Source: Vicia villosa (taxonomy: Eukaryota > Streptophyta > Magnoliopsida > Fabales > Fabaceae). From it: a stretch of 64,000 nt of DNA. Below are positions 47,611 through 58,275 of the stretch, piece by piece (position 1 is the stretch's first letter; the number at the start of each line of letters is the position of its first letter). The position numbers were made by a program, and so were the translations under genes. The notes below the pieces were generated by a model. The model saw only the letters and a list, made by a program, of their open reading frames with translations. It was not told the origin of the DNA and made no database searches. The stretch lies in contig NC_081183.1 in assembly GCF_029867415.1 (NCBI RefSeq), forward strand, positions 64,988,336 through 65,052,335. The letters are read 5' to 3'.

Positions 47611-50600
47611 TGTCGCTACCGCAAAAAATGGATCAGAGTCGCCACTAATATATTTATCCCATCGAGGGAAAGGAATAACAAGAAACCTAACTCGAATAAG
47701 AACAAGGTCTTGCGACCAGAGAACAGGGCACGGGAGTCAGTTACGCAAGGGGAAGGTGCTAGCACCCCTCACGCCCATCGTACTCGATGGTATCCACCCA
47801 TGTTTGTTTCTATCTAAAGGGTGTATCTATTGCTAATGCAATGCATGATTAAACCTAAAGTTTTTTTTAATAATTATTGTGCTCGCTAGAGTTGCCTCTA
47901 TGGCTACGTATCCTCTTATGAATAATTAGGGCGCCGTAGTTCTGCTCAAGATTTTCTATGTTTTTTAGGATTTGTTGGTGTTTTTTAGTGAACAGTTATA
48001 TCACACTCTGCCGCTCGACCTTTGGAGACTTACGTTAGGAATGAAGTGGAAGTAACGTGCTCTTAGAAGCGAAAAAGGAAAGTATGTCGAGCGTCTCGAG
48101 TGAAACTTAAACAAGGAAGACTCAATCGACTCTTGGTTTGTGTTTTTTAGGTTTGGGAGTATCCACTCAAGTGATCCCCTTAAACAAGAGGGACAAGAGC
48201 TTCCATTCCTTTTTATTAATTTTCAATCTTTATTAATGTTTTATTGTGTTTTATTGATTTTTGTCTTTATGCACAAAGGGAACCTACATCTCTAACTATC
48301 CTAGTATTATTATACTAATGGCCCTAAGGTCAAGGATAAGGGAATATCTACCTATGTTAACATGCATCGACTACAACTAAGTTGTTCTATGTGACTAATC
48401 TTAATGAAGATTGAAGTCACCGCCCTAAGGGAACATGGCAAGCATAAGGTAAGAGATGAGCAAAGAGATAAAAGCAAGTGAAGCCCATGGTAGGTGACTT
48501 AATGAAGTCCATAACCAAGTCTACTCCTAAGAGAGACTAAATCACAATGAATCCCAAAAGCAAAGCTAAATAAGAAGTGAAACATCAACCAATATTAGCT
48601 ACCAATTATCACTTAAATGTACATGACTCAAGCTTCTAAACCTAAACCAAAATTGAATTAAAATTGGAATTAAAAGGAGTTTTTTATGTACAAGATGAAC
48701 CTATGTATATCTAAGGGGAGTATGCAAAAGATCATGATAAAATTCTATCCCTAAGTCATTCAAGTAAAATTGTTTACAAAAAGGGACTAAACAAAACCTT
48801 TATATACACATGAGAAAGAAAATTCAAGTAAAAATAGAAGAAAAAATGATTTAAAATTCCACTCAAGGTCTTGGTACTTTTATACACTTCTAATGGTATA
48901 TACAAAAATAGACTAAGGCTATTGCATAAATGCAAATCAAATTATAGGTCAAATTCACATGATTATCCATTTAAAAACACATATTAATCGGGTATAGAAA
49001 ACCTAACCAAAACATGGAATTAGACTTTTATTTTTTTATACACATTATGATATATGAGTCTACTGATTACACAAAAAAAATGGCAATTAAATTCTATTCC
49101 TAAGGCATTTAACCAAATTATTTTGTAAAACATATCAATCATAAAAAGAGAATGAACATATGTGAGGAAAAGATTTATCAAAAATAATAAAATGAATTCT
49201 AAAATTCTACAAAAACTACTAAAAATATCTACACACAAGAGTCTACTTAAAACATATTTTTATTTATTTTTTATTTGAGTGGAAACGGATTTATGAATCA
49301 AAAACTAAGACAAAACAAATTTCAAACAAAAGGGAATCTGCCTAGAAGCCTGGGGTGTATTAGCAATTGTTCAATGAACTGAAATCCTTTTATTATAACG
49401 TATTGGGCTCAAATGAGGGGTTTGAATATCAAAAGGAAACTAAGCCCAATTAGCCAAAATCAAACGTGGCCCAGAATCTCTATTATGTCATATGTTCCAT
49501 CTATTTTCCTCTTTATTGTTAATCAGCATGTGTATTATATCATAACCTATGCCATTATATTTCTAAAACGTGACGTGAATGTATACATACACACATGCAA
49601 TCAATAGGTCAAGTTTACTTAAACTGAATAAGATAAAACTTTTGTATGAGCCAATCATAGAAGGCCAACACAGTATTCAATCATTGGGAAAAAGATGAAA
49701 AAAAAAGATGCTCAAGGCAAGCACCAATGGGACACTTCCACGCAGGCTCATCTGAGAGAAAATGAACACATTAAACACAGACGCCGGAGGTGCTCTCTGG
49801 TCGTCTTCTCCGGCATCCACCCTCGCCGGACTTCTACCCCTCGCCCATAAATGAGAAAGAATACTACCATTCCACTCGGTTTTCGTCCCTGAACAAGAAT
49901 CCACCCTCGGTTTCCCCATTTAAGAACACTAAAGCCCTAAACGACAGCCACCCCAAAATCTTAACTTCATGAAAACTTACAAAATGCTAAGCAATGATGC
50001 AATATCGCTTTAAACTACCTTCTCAATTCGAATATAGAATCTAAATCTAGGTAAAACAAACATAACATCCTTCATTCAAGGCTCAGAATTCGCAAGAAAT
50101 TTTAATGCAACATACAACACCGAAAACATTTGGCCAATGCCCATCCTCCACAGTGTGAAGAGCTCCCAGATGCAGTATGAACCTGGCACATATTACTACA
50201 ATGCTGAGAGGGACTTAGAGACTCACCTGAAACGATTCTTGGATCAAACTTGAGAAAACTCTACACTTCTTTATCTTGCAACTCTGATGTGAACAGCTAT
50301 AGAGGTGATATGGATATTTGAGAAATAAACTCGAAGATCCTCTTGCTTTGAGGCTTGAATGCTGAGACTTTTTTATGGTGGAATCGTAGCGAAAGCGAAA
50401 TGATGATGATGATGATGGTGACCGCGTGGTGAGGTTTGTGATGGTTTTCAGATTAGAGTGATGGAGGAGAGTTTAGTTCTGTTATGAAGATGAAGGAGAA
50501 GATGAAGGTTGTTGTAGTTTTTTACGTTTTGTTGCAAGAGTTTGTTACCAGTTGTGGTGGTGGAGATGGAGAGATGAGAGAAAAGATGGGAGAGTGAAGA

Positions 50601-50696
50601 GATTTGAAACTGAGAAAAAAATTATGTGAAGTCTCTAGTGGAAAAAAGAGTGAAGTGAACTATTTATATGGAGGGTGCATGGTTGTTGAGTGGAGA
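47611..50696 (-). repeat. Ogre-type LTR (D), 3' part (minus strand)
   Basis: The minus-strand end GGTAGCGACA at 47611 has no PBS beyond it, so this is a solo LTR or the 3' LTR of an element. It shares GAGTCGCCACTAATATATT and GGGAAGGTGCTAGCACCC with solo LTR B. Its left flank is ACATG. The start (TGTCATACCCC expected) lies beyond the Tekay-2 insertion, outside the window. No gene is seen; a GA-rich leader-like region is at 50380-50640. Confidence 0.85.
50661..50670 (-). promoter_or_regulatory. Putative TATA box of Ogre-type LTR D
   Basis: CATATAAATA on the minus strand followed by a CT-rich leader-like stretch. Tekay-2 is inserted only about 27 bp upstream of it and so separates it from the rest of U3. 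Confidence 0.6.
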
Positions 50697-52525
50697 TGTA
50701 ACGCCCGTTTTTAGTTGCGTATTTCATTTGATTAAGTCATGTTATGCTATGTGTTTTATTTTACTAATTAGGTGTTTACGTGATTTTGGAGTTATATATT
50801 GGGTTTTTATAGTAAATAATATAAGTTGATTTAATTAAGAGAGTTATTGGGCTTGAGATAGCATTAGTAAGTGTAGGGTGTGATTTAAGGATAATTAGTA
50901 AGTGTAGGGTATTGATCCAAGATTCAAGTTCATAGAGTTGGCTTCAATCCAAACCTAAGGTAAGGGTGGAATTCTTTCATGCTAAAGGGATGTATGATGA
51001 TGTTTTGGATGAGATTTGATTGTATGTTTATACCCATGGAAAGTTGTGTGTAGAGATGTTAGGGTTTATGAACAAAATGCATGGATTTATGATTTGAAAT
51101 GTGTTTTAATTGATATATAGTGATGAATGATGATAGATTTCGTGCTTATACCTAGTTAATTGATGTTTAGGATGAGTTATGGGTGAGGGGAGGGGGATTA
51201 TGCAGGTCTGATACTGTTACTCAATTTCTGCACAATCGCGCCTCCGCTAAGCGGACCTTGTTTTGCTCTTCGCTTATGTCGCGATTCCCCAGTGCTCCGC
51301 TAAGCGGACCTTGTGTGTATTTCGCTTCGGGACCCCTACGCTAAGCGGACCCTGTTTTACAAAAATGGTTCCAACTTTGAAATGATGTAACTTTTGAACC
51401 GTAACTCCTTTTCAAGTGCTGTTTGGACCTACGTGAAGCTCTAATTGATGTTTTCCCATTGAATATGCTTAGTATAAATTTTAAAACTCTTGGAATCTTT
51501 TCTTGAATTGAATTTTGTTGACATTGGAGATCCGGAATTGATTATGTTGTTTAAGTTGATCATGTCGTTTACGTAGAATATGTTGTTCGAGTCGATTATG
51601 TAGTTAAGTGTGATTGTGAATGTGCATCATTGAGTCACAGTCATTGCATTATTTGAGACTGCCCTTGTGGAAGATTTTTGAGACGGCCCTTGTGGCGGTT
51701 GTATGAGACGGCCCAATGGCAATTGTTTGAGACGAGAGTTTTACTCCAATGGTACCACATGCATTTGCATTGTTCGAGTTGCATAAGTAAAGTCGTATGA
51801 TGAGTCATAATTGAATATTTGTGTGTGCATAACATGAATGTTATCTTGTGTCGAGTTGATGGTTGTTTCGTTGATCATATGTGATAATTGACTATGTATG
51901 TCTTAATTGAAATTGATATTATTGTTGTTGGTAAGATGATGAATGATGTGAGTAGTAGTAAGTGATATACGTTGAGAAGTGGTGACCAATGTATGATTAT
52001 TTCTCCGCTTTGAATATTATCATACATTTCTTTATAATGAATGATATCTCACCCCTTCTGTTTGAATGTTACCCTTCGTTGGTAACGTGCAGGTAATGAC
52101 GAGGAGTAGTCTTGTGCCTTATAGCTCGAGTCGGTGTGTCGATACTCTGATACATAGCACTCGGGGGGGATGTTTGATTACTTTCTTTTGTTTTGTTTAT
52201 TGTTGCTTATTCCTTGTTGGATTTTGTCATTATGTTATGTTGAGATTGGTTGGATATGTTGTGCCATGTTGGACTTGATGTTTATGATTTAGACTGTGGT
52301 TGAAATTTGATTCCCGCTGCGATGTGATTACCTTTTGGAAGTGATGATTAATGCATTGGATATTGCCCTCCTTTATATGTGTTATGTATCCATGTTGACG
52401 AGCATGATATGTGTATGTGATATTAGTGGTTTAAATGTGACCCTCGAATCATTTTGTTCGTATTACTTTAAGATTTTTGCACTCTGATTTTCCTGTTAAT
52501 TGCGGGTTAGATTTGAGGTGTTACA
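50697..52525 (+). repeat. 5' LTR of Tekay-2 (1829 bp)
   Basis: Starts TGTAACGCCCG and ends GAGGTGTTACA directly before the PBS region. It includes repeated GAGACGGCCC blocks (51655-51735) and GC-rich hairpins (51240-51355). Confidence 0.93.
51240..51355 (+). repeat. CCGCTAAGCGG hairpin repeats in Tekay-2 LTR
   Basis: Three units of CGCTAAGCGGACC(C/T)TGT, two of them preceded by C so that CCGCT/AGCGG pair around a single A; a related TTCGCTT block lies between them. The sequence around is far more AT-rich. Confidence 0.85.
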
Positions 52526-52529
52526 TTAG

Positions 52530-52541
52530 TGGTATCAGAGC
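52530..52541 (+). other. Primer binding site (initiator tRNA-Met type), Tekay-2
   Basis: TGGTATCAGAGC four bases after the LTR end, identical to the Tekay-1 site. Confidence 0.95.
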
Positions 52542-52641
52542 ATGTCGGTCTTGTCCGGTCATGTGTCGTGTCGTAGTGTAGTCTAACAAGCGTATATTGT
52601 TGTTTGTGCTGATTGCTTTTGTGTTGTAGTGAAGACTTGTG

Positions 52642-53315
52642 ATGGCTGAGAGGAATGATGCTGCGATAGCTGCTGCTTTGGAAGCAATGGCTCAAGCTTT
52701 GGAGAACCAACCGAATGGTGGAGAGAATGCTGCTTCTCGGAGTTTGGCTACCTTCCAAAGAGAGAACTCTCCTGTGTTTAAAGGAACTTATGATCCTGAT
52801 GGTGCATTGACATGGCTTAAGGAGATTGAAAGGATTTTTTGTGTCATGGACTGCACTCCTGAACAGAAGATTCGGTATAGAACTCATATGCTAGCATTTT
52901 AGGCGGATGATTGTGGCTAGAGACCCGTAGGATATTGGATGCGAGTGGTGAGGAGATCTCTTGGATTGTGTTTCGCATGGAGTTCTTAAGGAAGTACTTT
53001 CCTGAAGATGTCCGTGGCAAGAAGGAAATTGAATTCCTTGAGCTAAGTCAAGGGAACAAATCTGTTGTGGAGTATGCTGCTAAGTTTGGTGAGTTGGCAA
53101 AGTTTTACCAACACTATGATGGGCCGAATGGCGAGTTTTCCAAGTGCATTAAGTTTGAGAATGGTTTGCGTCCGGAGATTAAGAAAGCAATAAGTTATCA
53201 GAAGATTCGTATCTTTGCTAAATTCTTTGATTGTTGTCGGATCTCTGGAGAGGACAACAATGCTCATTATCGTGTGATAAATGAGAAGAGGGGAAAGAGT
53301 CAACAAGGTCGTGGT
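52642..53315 (+). pseudogene. Tekay-2 Gag, N-terminal part
   Basis: ATG at 52642 (MAERNDAAIAAALEAMAQ). The Gag core resembles that of Tekay-1 (FQRENSPVFKGTYDPDGALT, VRGKKEIEFLELSQGNKSVV). A TAG at 52900-52902 and a one-base shift just after it break the frame where Tekay-1 has VEADDWWLET. The gene is interrupted at 53315 by the Sirevirus-like element and resumes at 62922 with the zinc knuckles. Confidence 0.88.
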
Positions 53316-53533
53316 TGAAGGATAGAAAAACACTTAGAAAGGGGGGGTTTGAATAAGTGTAGTCAAAAAAACTTGAACGATAAAAACAATATGCACAGTT
53401 ATTTTTATCCTGGTTCGTTGTTAACTAAACTACTCCAGTCCACCCCCACGGAGTGATTTACCTCACCTGAGGATTTAATCCACTAATCGCAACAGATTAC
53501 AATGGTTTTCCACTTAGCCCACGACTAAGTCTT

Positions 53534-53698
53534 CTAGAGTATCCTGATCACAACCTGATCACTCTAGGAACAAATGCTTAGACACAAGCTAAGACTTACT
53601 TAGAGTATCCTGACCACCACGTGATCACTCTAATTACAACTGCTTAGACACAAGCTAAGACTTCCTAGAGTATCCTGATCAACACTTGATCACTCTAG
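53534..53698 (-). repeat. Compensated palindromic repeats in Sirevirus-like LTR
   Basis: Three units of about 65 bp. Arms CTAGAGT/ACTCTAG occur at 53534-53540/53561-53567 and 53665-53671/53692-53698; the middle unit has TTAGAGT/ACTCTAA (53600-53606/53627-53633). CTTAG/CTAAG stems lie between. The same set occurs in the other LTR at about 61923-62088. Arrays of palindromic repeats in LTRs are known for Sireviruses. Confidence 0.85.
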
Positions 53699-53934
53699 TT
53701 ACTTACAAATTAATGTAATCAAATAAGAGTTTTACAATGCTTCTTAAAAGCTATAATCACAACAGTGATATTTCTCTTAAAGTTTAAGCTTAATCTCACT
53801 AATATATTACAACAGCAATGTAGTGAGCTTTGATGAAGAAGAAGTTTCTGAGCTTTTAATTTGAACAGCGTTTCAGTAAGTTTTTCAGATTAATTGCGTT
53901 CAGAATTGGTAACCTTGCTTCTCATCAGAACTTC

Positions 53935-53945
53935 ATATTTATAGG
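53935..53945 (-). promoter_or_regulatory. Putative TATA box of Sirevirus-like 3' LTR
   Basis: CCTATAAATAT on the minus strand, about 590 bp from the LTR start. The 5' LTR carries the same motif at 62323-62333. Confidence 0.6.
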
Positions 53946-54528
53946 CGTTTGAGAAGATGACCGTTGGGCGCATTTAATGCTTTGCATATTCCGTACAGCT
54001 TTGCATTTAATGTTTCACGCTTTTGTCAACTACCTCGAGCCTTGTTCACGCTGTGTCTACTGACGTTGCCTTTAATAGCTTCCAACGTTCCTTTTGTCAG
54101 TCAGTGTAGCCTACCACTTGTACTTTCTTCGGATCTGATGTTTGTGAATAAAATATTTGAATATCATCAGAGTCAAACAGCTTGGTGCCTAGCATCTTCT
54201 TGTCTTCTGACCTTGAAGTGCTTCTGAGCGTGATACCATGAGAACTTCAGTGCTTCTGCTTCTGATCTCAAGTTCTTCTGATGCTTCCATAGACCCATGT
54301 CTTGATTCTGCCTTGACCATCTTCTGATGTCTTGCCAGACCATGTTCTGATGTTGCATGCTGAACCTTCTAAGACAAAGCTTCTGAGCGCTGATTTGTGC
54401 ATACTCTTTATATATTTCCTGAAAGGGAAATTGCAATGTATTAGAGTACCACATTATCTCACACAAAATTCATATCCTTGTTATCATCAAAACTAAGAAT
54501 ATTGATCAGAACAAATCTTGTTCTAACA

Positions 54529-54545
54529 ATCTCCCCCTTTTTGAT
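54529..54545 (-). other. Polypurine tract of the Sirevirus-like element
   Basis: AAAAAGGGGGAGAT on the minus strand, directly before the 3' LTR. Similar CAGGGGGAGA tracts occur three times at 54643-54692, and a second AAAAAGGGGGAGAAAT at about 55559-55574. Multiple PPT copies are known for Sireviruses. Confidence 0.88.
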
Positions 54546-54767
54546 GATGACAAAAACATATATAAATGATATGAATTTGCGATCAGAAAGAGCAGACGGC
54601 TAAAGACAAATTACACAGTTATAGCATAAGCATGTGAATATGTCTCCCCCTGAGATTAACAATCTCCCCCTGAGATGAATAATCTCCCCCTGAAATTAAT
54701 ACTAGAAGAATTTTAATAATAAAAGACTTCCCAGATTATTTTGGTAGAGACGTTCACAGTGCTTGAT

Positions 54768-55115
54768 CTTCAGAACATTCATTACTTCTGATTTCTGCTT
54801 CCATAGGACAGCTTCAGAACATTGAATTTCTTTAGATCCTCAGAACATTCACAGCTTTTGACTTTTGCTTCCATCGGACAGCTTCAGAACTTGAATTTCT
54901 TTGATCTTCAGAACATTCACAGCTTCTGACTTTTGCTTCCATCGGGCAGCTTCAGAACTTGAATTTCTTTGATCTTCAGAACATTCACAGCTTCTGACTT
55001 TTGTTTCCATCGGACAGCTTCAGAACTTGAATTTCTTTGATCTTCAGAACATTCACAGCTTCTGATTCTTGCTTCCATTGGGACAGCTTCAGAGCTTGAA
55101 TTTCTTTTTACATCA
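54768..55115 (-). repeat. 68-bp tandem repeat before the PPT
   Basis: About five copies of a 68-bp unit (plus strand: CTTCAGAACATTCACAGC, GCTTCCATCGGACAGCTT, TTGAATTTCTTTGAT). Copies are nearly identical, so the array is recent. It lies in the untranslated part between the 3' ORF and the LTR. Confidence 0.9.
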
Positions 55116-55750
55116 CTTCATGCTAGATTGTATCAGAACATTGTTGAATGTACCAGAGCTTCATCAGAGCATCTCTACATCCTGAAATGTTACAGAACAA
55201 AACTAAACGACAAAAGTCAGCATGAATGAATCAGAACATAAAATATGTATCAGAACACATAATATGTATCAGAGCCATATAGGCTATATAGAATGTATCA
55301 GAACAAATAGACATTCAGTTTCAGATCATATTCTATCATCAGAATATCTGAACATTCTTCCTTCTTGCTTCTGATTCTGAAGCTTAATAGCACTCAGCTT
55401 GCTTCAAGAATCCAAGAGCTTGATTCATCATCTTGTTGCTTCTCATGTTGATCTTTTAAAGAGAATCTTCGATTCCTACAACAACACAACTTAAAAACAT
55501 AGAACTTTGCAAGTTCTGTTAGTAAAGCAACTGATTAAATCAAATCATTTATCATATATTTCTCCCCCTTTTTGTCATATCATCAAAAACATAAAAGATT
55601 CAGATAAAAACAAAAAGAAACGCACAGAAGAAAAAGGATGATTTTCATTGAAGTTCAAGCAGACAAGTACAGAAGTACACGAAGAGAAGGAAGACAAGAT
55701 GCACAAAACAGATGCAGCAAAAGCAAAAAACAAAACAACAAAGACTCAAA

Positions 55751-57874
55751 CTAAGACGACCCTAGCCTTGACAAGATCTTGGCCAGCATCTCTTGAACCC
55801 CATTGTTGTGCTCATTCTGCTTCTCTATGAAAGCTCTAAACTTAGCATTGACTGAGCTTTGCTCATCCTGGTTCTTCTGAAGAACTTCCAGAGTCCTTGC
55901 GAGATGGGAGGGTTCATCAGAAGAAGCTTCACAGCTTCTATCCACAGGGATGGCATTCTGATCCGCGGCTTCCATAGTCAGATCATTTACAGGATTTTCC
56001 TCAACAGGAATGGTTTTATCAACATGATCTTCAGCATCTGCTTCTTGCATAGAAGCATCTCCATAATCTGCAGCAGGAATCTCAGAATCTCCATTCTCAA
56101 GAGCCTGAAGAATGGCAGCTAGATTCCTGGGAGCAGAAGGACCTTCAAATTCTGGTGGGTCAACAACTTCTGGAATGACCAAGCTTGGGTCTTTCTTAGA
56201 AGGGTTTTCCCTTAGAAAGTCAAAGAGTGTCTTGAAATCCCCGAGCAGAACTGGATATTGAGGTATCCAGACCACAATCTCCCTGCAAGGGTTGGCTTCC
56301 AATGCAGCATCCAATCTTGCTACTTCCAATTCATCCACAAAGGGCTTTTCTTCCAAGGTATGTCTTCCTCTGAGACGGGCAAACCAGAAGTCTTCATAGC
56401 TTCTCAGAATTCCATGAGGCCGTGGAGCAGCTTCTACACAGGCTTCCTGAAGTTCCATAAAGAGATCATCTTTGGATGCTTTCTGAAGGGCTTTGACCAC
56501 AGCCTCAGTCTTCTTCTGCTTCTTACTCTTCGGCTCTTCAACAATTTTTGTTTTGCCACTAGAGATCTCTTTCCTTCTGACGCTCGCCAGAATTTCTTGT
56601 TGATTCACAGCCTCTTGAACAACATTTTCTTCATCAGATTCTTGAAGAATCAACTTCCTTTTTCTGGTTTTCTTCTTCTCAACAACTTCAACAATCTCAG
56701 CATTGTTATTTGACTTCTTCTTCTTTTTCTCAGCTTCCTTCTTATTCTTCTCAAAATCAATAGAAACAGCCTTAACAACCTTTGCAATGACTTTTTCTGG
56801 GACCACTTCTTTCTCAGTGGTAGCAGCAGGATGATCAAACTTTCTTTTGGTCCTTTCTTCCTTCTTGCGATTTACTATAATTGGAGCACCTTTCTCTTGA
56901 TCTTTAAGACTTTTATCCTCTTTTTGTGACTTCAGATACCTAGTTCTGACTTCTGGTACCTCACTATTGAAGAAGGTTTCAAATTCAGCTAGAACTGGTT
57001 CTCTTCTGATTCTTGTTCCAGCAAGAGGTTGGGGAGTCTTAGTTATGGCCTTAATCACTTTCATCTTCTTTAAAGTGAAGGCATTCAGACAGGCCCCAGT
57101 TGTGACAGCAAGATCTTTGATAATACCTTTAGATTCCAGGTTCTCAACAATCTTGGAATGAACCAGAATATTTGAGATAATTCTACCAAACGGAATGATG
57201 GTACAACTTTTTTCTCTGAAGGCATTTCTGGACTCCTTCACGGCCTTCCACATATGGTTGAAGATAATGTAGATAGCATCAACCTTCTTCTTAGTGGCAA
57301 TGCAATACAGGATGTATTTTTGCTCATTGTTGATGAAGTCAGAAGCATGTGCCCCTTTCCTGTGATAGAAACACCCAAGAAGAATCTTGGTCCAGATTTT
57401 GTAGAGATCTCTCAAGTCCTTGACATTCTTTGTTTCATTTATGTCTGGGTAGAGAGTAGATAAAACATCTTCCCAATTTACCCTTTTGTCGATTTCAAAA
57501 GCTCCCTCAGCGTTTCTCAGATCAAACATCATCCTTAGGATGTTTTCAGTCACTACCACAAACTTTCCATGAACGAAGGACAAGATTGATTTAGGGGCGA
57601 CAACTACATGTACCCAGAATTCCTTGACAAGATCTGGGTAGACTGGTCCACAGAACTCAGCAAACAACGAAGTCCATCCTTGAAAAATTATATCTTCTTT
57701 GAGATGAAATTCGTTTTCTTCAATGTTATCAAAATCAACCATGAGTTCACATAGAACTTCTAATTTATCCTTAGGAATGGAGCACGCAACAACTGGAGTG
57801 AGTTCCTGATTAACTTCATCTTGAATATGGAGAAGAGTAGATGAACCAACATTTTGAGATGAAGAAGCAGCCAT
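55751..57874 (-). CDS. Intact 707-residue ORF replacing RT in the Sirevirus-like element
   Basis: ATG at 57874 (MAASSSQNVGSS), open to 55751; the upstream TTG at 57904 is not a credible start. Residues ~15-280 form a globular part (FHLKEDIIFQGWTSLF, FCGPVYPDLVKEFWVHV, WTKILLGCFYHRKG) that recalls 'putative plant transposon protein' and plant env-like ORFs; this is from memory and weak. Residues ~330-490 are Lys/Glu-rich with basic nuclear-signal-like runs (KKKTRKRK, KSKKQKK). The C-terminal third is acidic, with a short coiled-coil-like end. No signal peptide or membrane segment is evident. It is the only long undamaged frame in the window. A TATA motif and CT-rich leader lie just upstream. 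Confidence 0.75.
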   Translation of the reverse strand: MAASSSQNVGSSTLLHIQDEVNQELTPVVACSIPKDKLEVLCELMVDFDNIEENEFHLKEDIIFQGWTSLFAEFCGPVYPDLVKEFWVHVVVAPKSILSFVHGKFVVVTENILRMMFDLRNAEGAFEIDKRVNWEDVLSTLYPDINETKNVKDLRDLYKIWTKILLGCFYHRKGAHASDFINNEQKYILYCIATKKKVDAIYIIFNHMWKAVKESRNAFREKSCTIIPFGRIISNILVHSKIVENLESKGIIKDLAVTTGACLNAFTLKKMKVIKAITKTPQPLAGTRIRREPVLAEFETFFNSEVPEVRTRYLKSQKEDKSLKDQEKGAPIIVNRKKEERTKRKFDHPAATTEKEVVPEKVIAKVVKAVSIDFEKNKKEAEKKKKKSNNNAEIVEVVEKKKTRKRKLILQESDEENVVQEAVNQQEILASVRRKEISSGKTKIVEEPKSKKQKKTEAVVKALQKASKDDLFMELQEACVEAAPRPHGILRSYEDFWFARLRGRHTLEEKPFVDELEVARLDAALEANPCREIVVWIPQYPVLLGDFKTLFDFLRENPSKKDPSLVIPEVVDPPEFEGPSAPRNLAAILQALENGDSEIPAADYGDASMQEADAEDHVDKTIPVEENPVNDLTMEAADQNAIPVDRSCEASSDEPSHLARTLEVLQKNQDEQSSVNAKFRAFIEKQNEHNNGVQEMLAKILSRLGSS

Positions 57875-58016
57875 TGAAACAGAATGAACAGCTAGGAAGA
57901 ACAAAATTCTGGGTTTTCGGTTAGGGTTTTAGAAGCGACTAAGAAGATTTCAAAAGAAAGTATGCAAGAAGAAAGAGAGACTCGGAGCGAAAAAGATATA
58001 TGAGATGATTTGAAAA

Positions 58017-58026
58017 GAATATATAG
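58017..58026 (-). promoter_or_regulatory. Putative internal promoter of the 707-residue ORF
   Basis: CTATATATTC on the minus strand, about 143 bp before the ATG at 57874. Between them the strand is CT-rich with TTCTTC/TCTCTC runs and an AAACCCTAA motif, as in many plant 5' UTRs. The region has no similarity to copia pol. Confidence 0.5.
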
Positions 58027-58275
58027 AGACAGATTTAAAAAAAAATGCAATAAGATTAGAAAATGAACAGTTACAGAATCAGAGAAATCAATTTTCATTT
58101 ATTGATAAGTGACGTTAGGTGAGAGAACGTGGTAAATGAAATGATTTAACACAGTTACCTAGGTCGGCGTCTTTTCAACTGCACGCTTTGTACTAACCGC
58201 ACAGACACGTGTTCACCATCAGATAATAGATGACAGCTGTAAAATATGAATAGACTTTACGCCTTCTGATTCGTA

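Larger units (their letters stand above)
53316..54528 (-). repeat. 3' LTR of the Sirevirus-like element (1213 bp)
   Basis: Minus strand starts TGTTAGAACAAG at 54528 and ends GATCCTTCA-like CTATCCTTCA at 53316. Adjacent to a PPT on the inner side and to the TSD GTGGT on the outer side. Confidence 0.95.

Noticed and set aside
55751..57874. Viral-type envelope protein
   Set aside because: No signal peptide, membrane anchor or cleavage site is visible; 'env-like' would be only a positional label.
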